The notes beneath the pieces are model-generated. The model worked only from the letters and a program-made list of their open reading frames with translations, was not told the DNA's origin and made no database searches. The position numbers and the translations under genes are program-made. Of a DNA stretch of 64,000 nt, positions 53,525 to 62,378 are shown piece after piece; positions within the stretch are counted from its first letter, which is position 1; the number at the start of each line of letters is the position of its first letter. This DNA comes from JBAYIE01 sp041665785 (GTDB lineage Bacteria > Bacteroidota > Bacteroidia > UKL13-3): the NCBI GenBank assembly GCA_041665785.1, contig JBAYIE010000002.1, forward strand, positions 62,001-126,000. The letters run 5' to 3'.

Positions 53525-54592
53525 TTAATGGGTTGGGTGTTGAATTAAGCGGGATGCGTTTTTTACAGCATTTATTTCATGTGATTCGAACGGTATACAG
53601 GTGCGGTTATTTTTTTCACGGGCACGGTTGTATTCTTTATCATAATAAGAAAGCAATATGCGAAAGCATTCAGTGATATTGTTTTCCAGCAACTGGAAGA
53701 TAGCCTCTTTAGCATGCTGACCACCCAGTCTTTTCTGTATACGCATGATGGCATTTACCAGCTTTTCTTTTTCGAATGTACCATATTGTTGTGTGATGAA
53801 CTCCAAACGTTGATCGAAAGGGATGGTTAAAAGGTAGCAGGGAGATTCCTGTAAGGTGCGGAAAAAGGTGTTGGGTAAATTCACATGTCCTATCCGTTGA
53901 CTTTCATTTTCGATCCAAATAGGAAGCGGCTGAATCATTCCATGCGAATTGTCGATAGCATAATAAGGCGCCAATGCCCTTTCCAGTAAATTTTCAAATT
54001 GCTCCTGCGAAGGTTGTTCGGCCATACCCAGTGCGCCAAAAGCGGACCCTTTATGTTGAGCCAGATTTTCCAGATCAATAACCGGATGACCTGATTTATG
54101 CAGTTCCTGAAGCACTTCCGTTTTACCACTGCCGGTATGACCTCCCAGAACCTGGAAGTGAAAAGGCCATTCGAATTGTCGTAATACATAGCGCCTGTAT
54201 TGTTTGTAACCACCGTCGAGTACATACACATCGTAACCATACTGACTCAGCAACCAGGCCATAGCAGAGCTGCGCATCCCGCCACGCCAACAATGTAACA
54301 GAATTTTGGATGCTGCTGGTTTATCTTTGGTATTTATAATTTGTTCGACTTGCAAAACAAAGGATTCCAGATTTTTACCAAAATAGCGCAGCCCTGTCTT
54401 AATCGCTACTTCACGGCTTATTTGCTTGTATTGGGTACCAATTTCTTTTCGCTCTTCATCTGTAAAAATAGGCAATGAGTATGCACCGGGAATATGTGCA
54501 TGTTTGTACTCGGATGGACTTCGAACATCGAACAGCGGAACCTCGGATGAAAACTTTAAGAAAAGATTAATATCGATATTCTGTACCGGCAT
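53525..54592 (-). CDS. mnmH: tRNA 2-selenouridine synthase
   Basis: Replaces sulphur of 2-thiouridine 34 by selenium in tRNAs via a geranylated intermediate. The 355-residue protein has an N-terminal rhodanese domain with active C101 in LLHCWRGGMRSSAMAWLL, and a C-terminal P-loop domain, VLGGHTGSGKTEVL (149-162). It directly precedes selD, which makes its selenophosphate donor, and acts on the wobble base prepared by the MnmG product at 3.5 kb and thiolation enzymes elsewhere. Confidence 0.97.
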   Translation of the reverse strand: MPVQNIDINLFLKFSSEVPLFDVRSPSEYKHAHIPGAYSLPIFTDEERKEIGTQYKQISREVAIKTGLRYFGKNLESFVLQVEQIINTKDKPAASKILLHCWRGGMRSSAMAWLLSQYGYDVYVLDGGYKQYRRYVLRQFEWPFHFQVLGGHTGSGKTEVLQELHKSGHPVIDLENLAQHKGSAFGALGMAEQPSQEQFENLLERALAPYYAIDNSHGMIQPLPIWIENESQRIGHVNLPNTFFRTLQESPCYLLTIPFDQRLEFITQQYGTFEKEKLVNAIMRIQKRLGGQHAKEAIFQLLENNITECFRILLSYYDKEYNRAREKNNRTCIPFESHEINAVKNASRLIQHPTH

Positions 54593-54842
54593 TTTTTACA
54601 ATCATGTGAATTAACGGAGCAATATAATCAATTTATCAGTCCTGCATTTTCGATGAAGACCTCACTGAAAACGAAGGATTTAAATTCAGAGCGCCGTATT
54701 TTAATTTTTTCCTCAAATGGTTGTTAGCAAGGAATCCGTTTGTACTCTTTAATCCTGCTTTAATCAAAAGTTCGATGCGATTTGGAATCAACCTTAAGAT
54801 TCAAAAAAATCGGTTATACTTTAGCGCTTAAAGCACCACATT

Positions 54843-55715
54843 ATGAAATCATCAGAGGAAGAAATTACCCTGCGTGAATTGGGAATTTTTATTCAAAATT
54901 TATTCAGCAGTCTGATCTCTATCGTCGTAGCCGGTATTGGTTTAATCCGGCGAAAAATTCTATTGTTCATCCTTCTGGTTTTGGCCGGAGGAGTGGCCGG
55001 GTGGTATGTAACCCATAAGCAGGAACCTTATTACGAATCAGGAATTACCTGTACGTTTAACGACCTGCATAAGAAGACCTATGGCGAGATGATCGTCTTG
55101 TTGAATACCTATATCCAACAAGGTCAAACGGATGTTCTGAAAGAGGAATTGCAGGTAACGCAGGAAGCAGCTCAATCTTTAATTTATATTCATGCAGCCA
55201 ATATTCTGGGATCGCCCCTTCAGGACGATTTTACCACGGAACGATTGCCTTTTTATCTCAAAATCGGTCAGCGTCAACCCGAATATGCACAGGAGATTCA
55301 TGAAGGAATTCTTCGTTATCTGCAGGCTAATTCATACAGTGCATCGCGTAGAAAAGTGAGTTTGGAAAATGCCTGGAACAAGATCAATTATGTGAATCAG
55401 CAAATTTGTATGCTTGATAGCATCAAAAGGGCATACCGCTATGCCTTACTGCAGGATAAACTTTCCGGAATACAGCAGGTTGAGATACATCCCGAACGTG
55501 TTTTCAAAGAATCCGATTCATTGTTCAATGTTATGCAAGAGGCCAACTGGGTATTGAAAATCGACAACTCTGTTGAAAAAATTTATGAGCAACGGCCAAC
55601 CCAGATTATAACTCCGGTTCAAACTACACGCAATGCAACGCTTGGTGCAGGTGCAGGTATCCTGTTGTTCCTGTGTATTGCATTATTCAGTAAAAGCAGC
55701 AAGGAACCCGAATGA
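54843..55715 (+). CDS. Wzz-like chain-length determinant / polysaccharide co-polymerase-like protein
   Basis: Inner-membrane protein of 290 residues with two helices: RRKILLFILLVLAGGVAGWYVT near the start and LGAGAGILLFLCIALF near the end, with a periplasmic coiled-coil-rich part between them. This topology and the first position in the polysaccharide operon fit a Wzz-type co-polymerase controlling chain length. It lacks the usual proline-rich segment before helix two (PVQTTRNATLGAG is present) and sequence identity to Wzz is weak. The upstream 250-base gap carries a near -7 box, TACTTTAG, only. It overlaps the flippase gene by four bases (ATGA). Confidence 0.72.
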   Translation: MKSSEEEITLRELGIFIQNLFSSLISIVVAGIGLIRRKILLFILLVLAGGVAGWYVTHKQEPYYESGITCTFNDLHKKTYGEMIVLLNTYIQQGQTDVLKEELQVTQEAAQSLIYIHAANILGSPLQDDFTTERLPFYLKIGQRQPEYAQEIHEGILRYLQANSYSASRRKVSLENAWNKINYVNQQICMLDSIKRAYRYALLQDKLSGIQQVEIHPERVFKESDSLFNVMQEANWVLKIDNSVEKIYEQRPTQIITPVQTTRNATLGAGAGILLFLCIALFSKSSKEPE

Positions 55716-57160
55716 GGAAGCAAAAACTATACAGTATACTCTGGAGTGTCATGGATGTGGCCTTGTATCCGGTTGCGTATATGCTTACCCTGCCGTATTT
55801 CATGCATCAGCTGGGATTGGAATTGTTTGGTATCTGGATGCTGGTCAACGGATTTCTGATCAGTGGACAATTATTCAACTTTGGAATAGGTACAGCCACT
55901 TTGCGCAATGTATCGCGTTTTCTGAGTTTGAATCAGGATGCTGAAGTATCGCGAACGATCAATTCCAATCTGGTAACAACACTCCTTATTGGGGTAATGA
56001 GTTTAATTATAGGATTAGGAGTTATAGCGGGTATTCAAACCTGGAACTGGTTTTCCTTTCGCCCTGAATACCGTGAATCAGTTGCTTATTGTTTGATCAT
56101 AACAGCACCGATACTTACATTGAAGTTTATGGAACAGGTGCTGCAAAATGCACTTCGGGCGCATGAAAAATTTGTACTCAGCAGTGTTTTGAGTATGTGC
56201 TCGCGATTCAGTGTTCTGGGAATAAATATTTTACTCATCGCATTTAAGGTGCGCAGTATAGAATGGCTTTTACTGGTTAATCTGGTAATACTGGCAGGAA
56301 TTAACCTGATGTTGTTTCTTGCTGTTAAGCGCACCAACCCAATGATTCATTTTGGCTTACACTTCAGTCGTCAGCGGGTTATGGAAGAAATTCAATATGG
56401 CAAATGGACCTGGATGCAATCGCTGATGGTTATTCTAACCTATCAAAGCGATCGTTTTCTGGTGATGATTTTCTTCGGTCCGGCAACGCTGGCCTACTAT
56501 GCAATTGTTTCAACCATGTTTAATCACATTCACATGTGTTATATTGCTTTGGCTCCCTGGTTGTTTCCAACCCTGGCGAAAATGAAGCAACAGGGAGAAG
56601 CGTCGCTCGGGCAGTATATTAAAATCCGAAGCTATATTCTGGTGCTGGCTGTGGTGAGTTTATGGGTGTTTTACCTGACCAATGAGTTTATCCTCAAGTA
56701 TTGGATTGGTGTAGAAAATTATGCTGAAATAAGCGAGCTGATTACCTTGTTTATTTTGTTCGAATTGCTCTTCGTTTTTACAATCGTTCCGTATATTTAT
56801 TGCAACTCGAGCGGATTCGAGAAGCTCTATACAAAAATCACCGGTATGTTTACGTCTATGAATTTAGCGGGCATGCTGGCAGGATGTTATTTCAGCCAGG
56901 ATGTACACGGGATGGTTTGGGGCCTGGTTTGTACTACGCTCCCTGCCATGATGATTCAGAATTATATCCTTAACCGGAGCATATTTCATCAGCCGGTATT
57001 GAACGAGGCACTTTGGGTTTTCTTACCGCCTCTGTTGGTAGCCTTTGCCATTTTGAGTTCGGTTATCATGGTACAGTTGTTCATTGCCGGAATAACCTTG
57101 TATCTCCTGTATCGTCTGTATTATCTAAAAATCGTTAATCGAGATGTTGTTGCAGGATAA
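55712..57160 (+). CDS. Oligosaccharide flippase (Wzx-like)
   Basis: Twelve-plus helix membrane protein of 482 residues of the MATE/MVF-type polysaccharide exporter family. It begins SVMDVALYPVAYMLTLPYFM and has the family pattern LGLELFGIWMLVNGFLISGQ, then FGIGTATLRNVSRFLSLNQD. It should move the lipid-linked repeat unit across the inner membrane. ATGA overlap with the chain-length gene; a 17-base overlap with the following polymerase gene. Confidence 0.88.
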   Translation: MRKQKLYSILWSVMDVALYPVAYMLTLPYFMHQLGLELFGIWMLVNGFLISGQLFNFGIGTATLRNVSRFLSLNQDAEVSRTINSNLVTTLLIGVMSLIIGLGVIAGIQTWNWFSFRPEYRESVAYCLIITAPILTLKFMEQVLQNALRAHEKFVLSSVLSMCSRFSVLGINILLIAFKVRSIEWLLLVNLVILAGINLMLFLAVKRTNPMIHFGLHFSRQRVMEEIQYGKWTWMQSLMVILTYQSDRFLVMIFFGPATLAYYAIVSTMFNHIHMCYIALAPWLFPTLAKMKQQGEASLGQYIKIRSYILVLAVVSLWVFYLTNEFILKYWIGVENYAEISELITLFILFELLFVFTIVPYIYCNSSGFEKLYTKITGMFTSMNLAGMLAGCYFSQDVHGMVWGLVCTTLPAMMIQNYILNRSIFHQPVLNEALWVFLPPLLVAFAILSSVIMVQLFIAGITLYLLYRLYYLKIVNRDVVAG

Positions 57161-58373
57161 AATAGCTATTTTTACTTTCAACCGGAACCTGCCTTTGGCA
57201 GTTCTGTATCTGTTTTTTAACACGGCAGGTTTACCGGAAGGATTGCTGTATACGACATTGCTGACCCCGGTATTTCTGTATTTGAATATAAAGACGGGTT
57301 ACCTGAAACCACTGATGTGGTTTGTTGCGGTTAGTGGATTGTATGCTATGATTCACTTCATCTACGGTGTTCATCTGTTTTATTATTTACGTTCTTGGGT
57401 CATGGCCTTTTGCAATTTTAGTTTTTGCCTGTTAATTTTTCATTTTTTGCGCGAAAGCAAAACCATAGGATCAGTATTCAAAGTATTGGTGATGCTGAAT
57501 GGGATGCTGGTTCTTTGCGCTTTAATCTTTCTTGGTTACCGGCAAGGACAAAATGTTTTTTGGTATTGGGTTCCATTTACCCCGGGTGTTGCTCCGTTTC
57601 CACGCTTAAAACTTTTTTCATCCGAAGCGTCTATTTATTCTCTTATGATCGCACCCTTGTTTCTGTATTATTTTATGTCGGGTGTAAAGAGCGGATTTAA
57701 ACATGTTCGGCTGGCTTTGCTGATTCTGGGTTTATCGCTTTTACTTTCTTTATCTCTAGGTGTTTTACTGAGCATTTTTATAGCCATCAGTATTTCGTTA
57801 TTGGTGCATCGCAAAATCTATTGGACAAACAAAGGTATTTACCGCCTTGCCATTGTGGCTGTGGCAATCTTGATAATATTTGGCTTGTTTTTGTTCCTGA
57901 ATCCTGATAATGTATTATCGGTTCGGATCAGTAATATTTATTCCGGAGAAGACACATCGGCGCGCGGAAGAACGTATGAAGCATTTATTCTGGCGATGCG
58001 GATGCTGAAAGAAAAATCGCTGGCTTTCGGTATAGGACTTGGTCAGATAAAAGTGATCGGAAAGCCCATCGTGCTGGATTATTATCACTATACGCTTATT
58101 CCGGAAAGTACCCGTATTCCTAACGCTTGTGCCGAGACTTTGATTTATTTCGGATTTACAGGCCTGATACTGAGACTGGGATTGCAATTGTATTTGTTTT
58201 TTCGATGTAAAGTAAGTCGTAACAGCTTTCAGCTGATGGCGTTTACCTGTATTTTTATATACCAGTTTACCGGAAGTTATATTACACAAATTGCTGAGTA
58301 TGTGTTGTGGATGCTGGCTTTCATCAATTGTTTCCCGCAGTTTAATATTTCGAAACAGGAGGAATTGAAATGA
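57144..58373 (+). CDS. O-antigen polymerase (Wzy)-like membrane protein
   Basis: A 409-residue protein with about eleven hydrophobic helices and one large loop around residues 260-330 (YSGEDTSARGRTYEAFILAMRM, FGIGLGQIKV), typical of the Wzy/WaaL family. The RG-x-R-xxxxxxA segment and following GxGxGQ are seen in O-antigen polymerases. Role: joining repeat units in the periplasm, or ligation. It overlaps the flippase by 17 bases and the next GT gene by four (ATGA). A second Wzy/WaaL-like protein is at 60.5 kb. Confidence 0.8.
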   Translation: MLLQDKIAIFTFNRNLPLAVLYLFFNTAGLPEGLLYTTLLTPVFLYLNIKTGYLKPLMWFVAVSGLYAMIHFIYGVHLFYYLRSWVMAFCNFSFCLLIFHFLRESKTIGSVFKVLVMLNGMLVLCALIFLGYRQGQNVFWYWVPFTPGVAPFPRLKLFSSEASIYSLMIAPLFLYYFMSGVKSGFKHVRLALLILGLSLLLSLSLGVLLSIFIAISISLLVHRKIYWTNKGIYRLAIVAVAILIIFGLFLFLNPDNVLSVRISNIYSGEDTSARGRTYEAFILAMRMLKEKSLAFGIGLGQIKVIGKPIVLDYYHYTLIPESTRIPNACAETLIYFGFTGLILRLGLQLYLFFRCKVSRNSFQLMAFTCIFIYQFTGSYITQIAEYVLWMLAFINCFPQFNISKQEELK

Positions 58374-59452
58374 ACGTGGCATTCATCATACGTGCCAATG
58401 CGCAAACTTCTTTTGGAGGCGATTGGGTGCAATTGGTTTCTACAGCGAAGTATTTACGGCGCATGGACGTGAATATTGAAATAAAATCAGCGGGCGAAAG
58501 CATCGATTACGAACGATATGAGCTGCTTCATTTTTTCAATTTGATTCGTCCGGATGATATTCTGAAACATTTGCGAAAGACATCCAAACCATTTGTCGTA
58601 TCGAGTATATATGTTGATTACGCGGAACATAACCGGAAGTCTGCTTCAAAAATGGTGGCCTTTCTCGGTCGCCTGATTCACCCCGATAAGATAGAATTCA
58701 TAAAACGCCTGGCGCGAACTCTGCGAAATGGAGAGGAATGGCCAACACTGGAATATCTGTTGCGGGGTCATTCGGGAAGTATTGATAAAATATTGAAAAG
58801 TTGTGCAGGCATTCTTCCCAATTCATTCAGTGAATATCAACGCCTGATTCGTGATTATGAAAAACCGCAACAGGTGGAAGTGGTGCCAAATGGCATTGAC
58901 ACAGAAATGTTTCAGCTTGAAACACTGCCAGTACGAAAAGCCAATAAGATAGTTTGTGTCGGACGAATTGAACCACGAAAAAACCAATTGAATCTGATCC
59001 GTGCGCTGAATAATTCACCTTTTGAATTATATGTGGTAGGTACAGCTTCAGAAAATCAGGCCGGGTATTTAAAACAATGCAAGCAGGAAGCAGCTGCAAA
59101 TATATATTTCACCGGACCAATGGATCAACCGGAATTGGCACAATTTTACGCCACCTGCAAAGTACATGTTTTGCCAAGCTGGTTTGAAACAACGGGGTTG
59201 TCATCACTGGAAGCGGGTTATTTGGGATGCAATGTGGTGATCACCGATAAAGGGGATGCGCGGGAATATTTTGAGGACCTGGCTTTCTATTGTGATCCTT
59301 CCGATCCGGAGAGTATCCGGAATGCCGTTGAACATGCTGCAAAGGCAAAAGTCAATCCGGCATTGCAACAAAAAATCAGTAAAGAATTCACCTGGGAACA
59401 AGCAGCTTCCTGTACATTCAATATGTATCAACGCGTTTTAACAGCATCATGA
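58370..59452 (+). CDS. Family 4 glycosyltransferase
   Basis: GT-B-fold enzyme of 360 residues. The second domain has the GT4 pattern: VGRIEPRKNQLNLIRALNN, YVVGTASENQAGYLKQC, FTGPMDQPELAQFYATCKVHVLPSWFETTGLSSLEAGYLG, where E in FETTGLSSLEA is the family acidic motif. N-terminal domain starts FIIRANAQTSFGGDWVQLV. Adds one sugar of the repeat unit. ATGA overlaps on both sides. Confidence 0.9.
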   Translation: MNVAFIIRANAQTSFGGDWVQLVSTAKYLRRMDVNIEIKSAGESIDYERYELLHFFNLIRPDDILKHLRKTSKPFVVSSIYVDYAEHNRKSASKMVAFLGRLIHPDKIEFIKRLARTLRNGEEWPTLEYLLRGHSGSIDKILKSCAGILPNSFSEYQRLIRDYEKPQQVEVVPNGIDTEMFQLETLPVRKANKIVCVGRIEPRKNQLNLIRALNNSPFELYVVGTASENQAGYLKQCKQEAAANIYFTGPMDQPELAQFYATCKVHVLPSWFETTGLSSLEAGYLGCNVVITDKGDAREYFEDLAFYCDPSDPESIRNAVEHAAKAKVNPALQQKISKEFTWEQAASCTFNMYQRVLTAS

Positions 59453-60534
59453 AAATTGGCATCATCGGATCAAGAGGAATTCCTAACCACTACGGTGGGT
59501 TCGAACAGTTTGCTGAGCGGTTCTCGGTTTATGCTGCTGCCAAAGGTCATGAAGTGGCGGTATATTGTTCTTCCCTGCATCCAAATCGCGACCCGGAATT
59601 CTGTGGTGTAAAGCGTATTCAGGTTTACGATGCAGAAAACCGTATAGGATCCGCCGGACAGTTTGTGTATGATTTGAATTGCACCATGGATGCACGCAAT
59701 CAAGGCTTTGATGTGCTATTGCAATTGGGTTATACAAGCAGTTCCGTTTGGAATTTTTTAATTCCTGCCTCCATGAAATTAATTACCAATATGGATGGAA
59801 TGGAATGGAAACGATCCAAGTACAATGCACTCACAAAGCTGTTTCTAAAGCAGGCTGAAAGTCTTGCAGTAAAACACAGCAGTATGTTGATTGCTGATTC
59901 AATAGCCATTGCCGACTATCTCAACCACACTTACGATCGAAAGGCAGTATATATACCTTATGGTGCTGATTTATTTGAACAACCCGACGAACGTATACTG
60001 AAACAGTATGGTTTGCTCGCATTTTCCTATCATCTGTTGATTGCACGCATGGAGCCAGAGAACAATGTAGAAATGATCATACAGGGTCAATTGCAGTCAG
60101 GTTCTCCCTTCCCGCTATTGATAGTAGGAAACACCACAACTGCATTCGGAAAGTATATCCGGAAAAAATATGAATCACCGCTGGTTCGATTTACAGAAGG
60201 TATTTATGATCATCAGGTATTGAATAACCTGAGACATTTCTCCCGTATTTATTTCCATGGCCATTCGGTTGGAGGAACCAATCCTTCCCTGCTGGAAGCA
60301 ATGGCAGCCGGAGCGTTGATCGCAGCACATGAAAATTTATTCAATCAATATGTGTTGAGCAACAATGCGTTTTATTTTCGGGATGCATCCGGTGTTGCAC
60401 AATGGATGCTACATCATCAGTTGGAGCGCGAAACATTCGTTTCAGGTAATTTACATCGCATACAGGAAAACTATACATGGACTAAGATTCACAATCAGGT
60501 ATTGGCACAATTAACAGCATTGGTTTATGCATAG
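59449..60534 (+). CDS. Glycosyltransferase with DUF1972-type N-terminus (rhamnosyltransferase-like)
   Basis: A 361-residue GT-B enzyme. The N-terminus KIGIIGSRGIPNHYGGFEQFAE is the hallmark of DUF1972 glycosyltransferases, often annotated as rhamnosyltransferases. The C-terminal part has HLLIARMEPENNVEMIIQG and VGGTNPSLLEAMAAGALIAAHEN, with E in PSLLEAMA as the donor-site residue. Sugar specificity cannot be read from sequence. ATGA overlap with the GT4 gene; 8-base overlap with the ligase-like gene. Confidence 0.9.
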   Translation: MKIGIIGSRGIPNHYGGFEQFAERFSVYAAAKGHEVAVYCSSLHPNRDPEFCGVKRIQVYDAENRIGSAGQFVYDLNCTMDARNQGFDVLLQLGYTSSSVWNFLIPASMKLITNMDGMEWKRSKYNALTKLFLKQAESLAVKHSSMLIADSIAIADYLNHTYDRKAVYIPYGADLFEQPDERILKQYGLLAFSYHLLIARMEPENNVEMIIQGQLQSGSPFPLLIVGNTTTAFGKYIRKKYESPLVRFTEGIYDHQVLNNLRHFSRIYFHGHSVGGTNPSLLEAMAAGALIAAHENLFNQYVLSNNAFYFRDASGVAQWMLHHQLERETFVSGNLHRIQENYTWTKIHNQVLAQLTALVYA

Positions 60535-61798
60535 AGCAGGTGAAAGATTGAATACCCGTTGGGAAAAGCTGCAGCAGTTTTTGTTTTTGCTGCTGGTGAT
60601 GAGTCTGCCATGGCCAATCCGGATTACATCTGCACTGACAATATTATTTGTTTTGTCCTGTTTGATACCCATGCGCAAACTTCCATCATTGGATTTGCAC
60701 GCGATCCGAATCGCAGGCTTATGTGCTGTTTATTTTTTATTGCATGTATTGTTTTGGGGAATGGGTGAAGGATTCTCACTGAATCATTGGCCTGAAGTGG
60801 AGAAGAAACTTGCCTTGTTGATTTTTCCTGTGCTGTTGTTGAATTCAAATCGGAACAACCTGCTTCAACAACCTGGGATCTTTATAGGATATGTATTGTC
60901 AGTAGCCACAGCATGCCTGTTCTGTTTAGGCTTCGCTATAAAGCAATATGGATTTGATTTATCGGTTGATGGTTGGTTTTATCATGCTTTTTGCAAACCG
61001 ATTCAGCAACATGCCGTTTACTTCTCATTTCAAATTCTGATTGCGATTATTTTGTTGGAGAAATTGCTGAAACACAAAATTCCGGTTATTTGGCAAGTGC
61101 AGCTATTTGCATTGTTTGGATTTACTCTTTTGTTGTTGTCATCCAAACTGATGCTTGCAGCCATGTTTGTTTGTATTGCTCTTTGGGGGTGGAAGGCATT
61201 CCGGGAATCAGCCACCCATAAAGCCATATATCCTGTCATGGTAATGCTGATGTTACTGCTCCTTGCTTTTGGTGGAAGTCAAATCCGTTCGCGATTCAAT
61301 GATATCCAATTAAACAGGCTGGTAACTCTGGATCAAAGGGTTTTTGTTCCAACAACTTATTTTGATGGATTGAGTCTGCGCATGTTGCAATTAAAATTTG
61401 CCGTAGAAATTCTCCGGAATGAGCAAGCATGGTTGTTTGGAGTTGGTCCTTTTAAATCACAGGAAATGCTTGATCAGGCATATCGCAATGCGCAAATGTA
61501 CATTGGGCAAGATGGCAAGGGCGGGTATCTCGGATTAAACTTTCATAATCAGTATGCCGAAACCCTGGTGCGATTTGGGCTCATGGGATTGATGGTGTTG
61601 CTCTTCCTGATGGGGTATTTGTTAATTCAGGCATTCCGGAGCGGCAATGAACCATTTACATGGGTCTGGCTGTTGCTAATGATTTTCTTTTTTACGGAAT
61701 CGGTTATAGAAACGCATCGGGGTTTGATGGCTATGCTGGTTCTTCCTTTGCTTTTATTCACTTTAAAATTTAACGAACAACCGAAGTATGAAATGTAA
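60527..61798 (+). CDS. O-antigen ligase / polymerase-like membrane protein
   Basis: A 423-residue protein with about eleven hydrophobic segments and the WaaL/Wzy-type periplasmic loop near residues 280-350 (LRMLQLKFAVEILRNEQAWLFGVGPF, GYLGLNFHNQYAETLVRFGLMG). The FHNxYAExLVxxG pattern is a landmark of the O-antigen ligase family. It could ligate the finished glycan to its acceptor while the 57.1-kb protein polymerises, or the reverse. Overlaps of 8 and 11 bases with its neighbours. Confidence 0.85.
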   Translation: MHRAGERLNTRWEKLQQFLFLLLVMSLPWPIRITSALTILFVLSCLIPMRKLPSLDLHAIRIAGLCAVYFLLHVLFWGMGEGFSLNHWPEVEKKLALLIFPVLLLNSNRNNLLQQPGIFIGYVLSVATACLFCLGFAIKQYGFDLSVDGWFYHAFCKPIQQHAVYFSFQILIAIILLEKLLKHKIPVIWQVQLFALFGFTLLLLSSKLMLAAMFVCIALWGWKAFRESATHKAIYPVMVMLMLLLLAFGGSQIRSRFNDIQLNRLVTLDQRVFVPTTYFDGLSLRMLQLKFAVEILRNEQAWLFGVGPFKSQEMLDQAYRNAQMYIGQDGKGGYLGLNFHNQYAETLVRFGLMGLMVLLFLMGYLLIQAFRSGNEPFTWVWLLLMIFFFTESVIETHRGLMAMLVLPLLLFTLKFNEQPKYEM

Positions 61799-62378
61799 GC
61801 GCTGTTTAGACATTTTTATTTCCCTGCTGGTCATTTTAACGCTCTTCTGGTGGCTGTTTCCTATGCTTGCTCTGATGGTTTACCTGAGTTCTAAAGGACC
61901 TGTATTTTTCAAACAAAAGCGTACCGGTTTGTTCGGAGAAGAATTCAATTGTTATAAATTCAGGACCATGGTAGTGAATACTGAAGCAGATGTGAAACAA
62001 GCAACTATTACCGATGAACGTATCACCCGTTTGGGACATTTTTTACGCGAAACAAATCTGGATGAGTTACCTCAATTTTTCAATGTATTGAAAGGTCAAA
62101 TGAGCATAGTCGGTCCGCGTCCGCATATGGTTTTTCACACCCGCGAATTTTCCCAAATAGTGGAAGGTTACCATATGCGTTTGCAGGTCAAGCCGGGTAT
62201 AACAGGCCTTGCACAGATCAAAGGATACAGAGGTGCTACTCCTGATTACCGCAGCATTTATAAACGCATCCAATGGGATAACTTTTATGTAGAGAATCAT
62301 TCTGTTTTACTCGACCTTCAAATCATCGGAATGACGGTACTTCACTTCGTAAAACAATTGTACAGAACAGATGACTGA
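61788..62378 (+). CDS. Initiating phosphoglycosyl transferase (WcaJ/PglC family)
   Basis: Monotopic sugar-1-phosphate transferase of 196 residues that loads the first sugar onto undecaprenyl phosphate. It has the re-entrant hydrophobic helix (FISLLVILTLFWWLFPMLALMVYL), FFKQKRTGLFGEEFNCYKFRTM, LRETNLDELPQFFNVLKGQMSIVGPRPH (quoted in pieces: NLDELPQFFNVL and SIVGPRPH) and PGITGLAQIKGYRG, all landmarks of the bacterial sugar transferase family. It is the short form lacking the N-terminal multi-helix part of WcaJ. Overlaps of 11 and 8 bases with its neighbours. Confidence 0.94.
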   Translation: MKCKRCLDIFISLLVILTLFWWLFPMLALMVYLSSKGPVFFKQKRTGLFGEEFNCYKFRTMVVNTEADVKQATITDERITRLGHFLRETNLDELPQFFNVLKGQMSIVGPRPHMVFHTREFSQIVEGYHMRLQVKPGITGLAQIKGYRGATPDYRSIYKRIQWDNFYVENHSVLLDLQIIGMTVLHFVKQLYRTDD

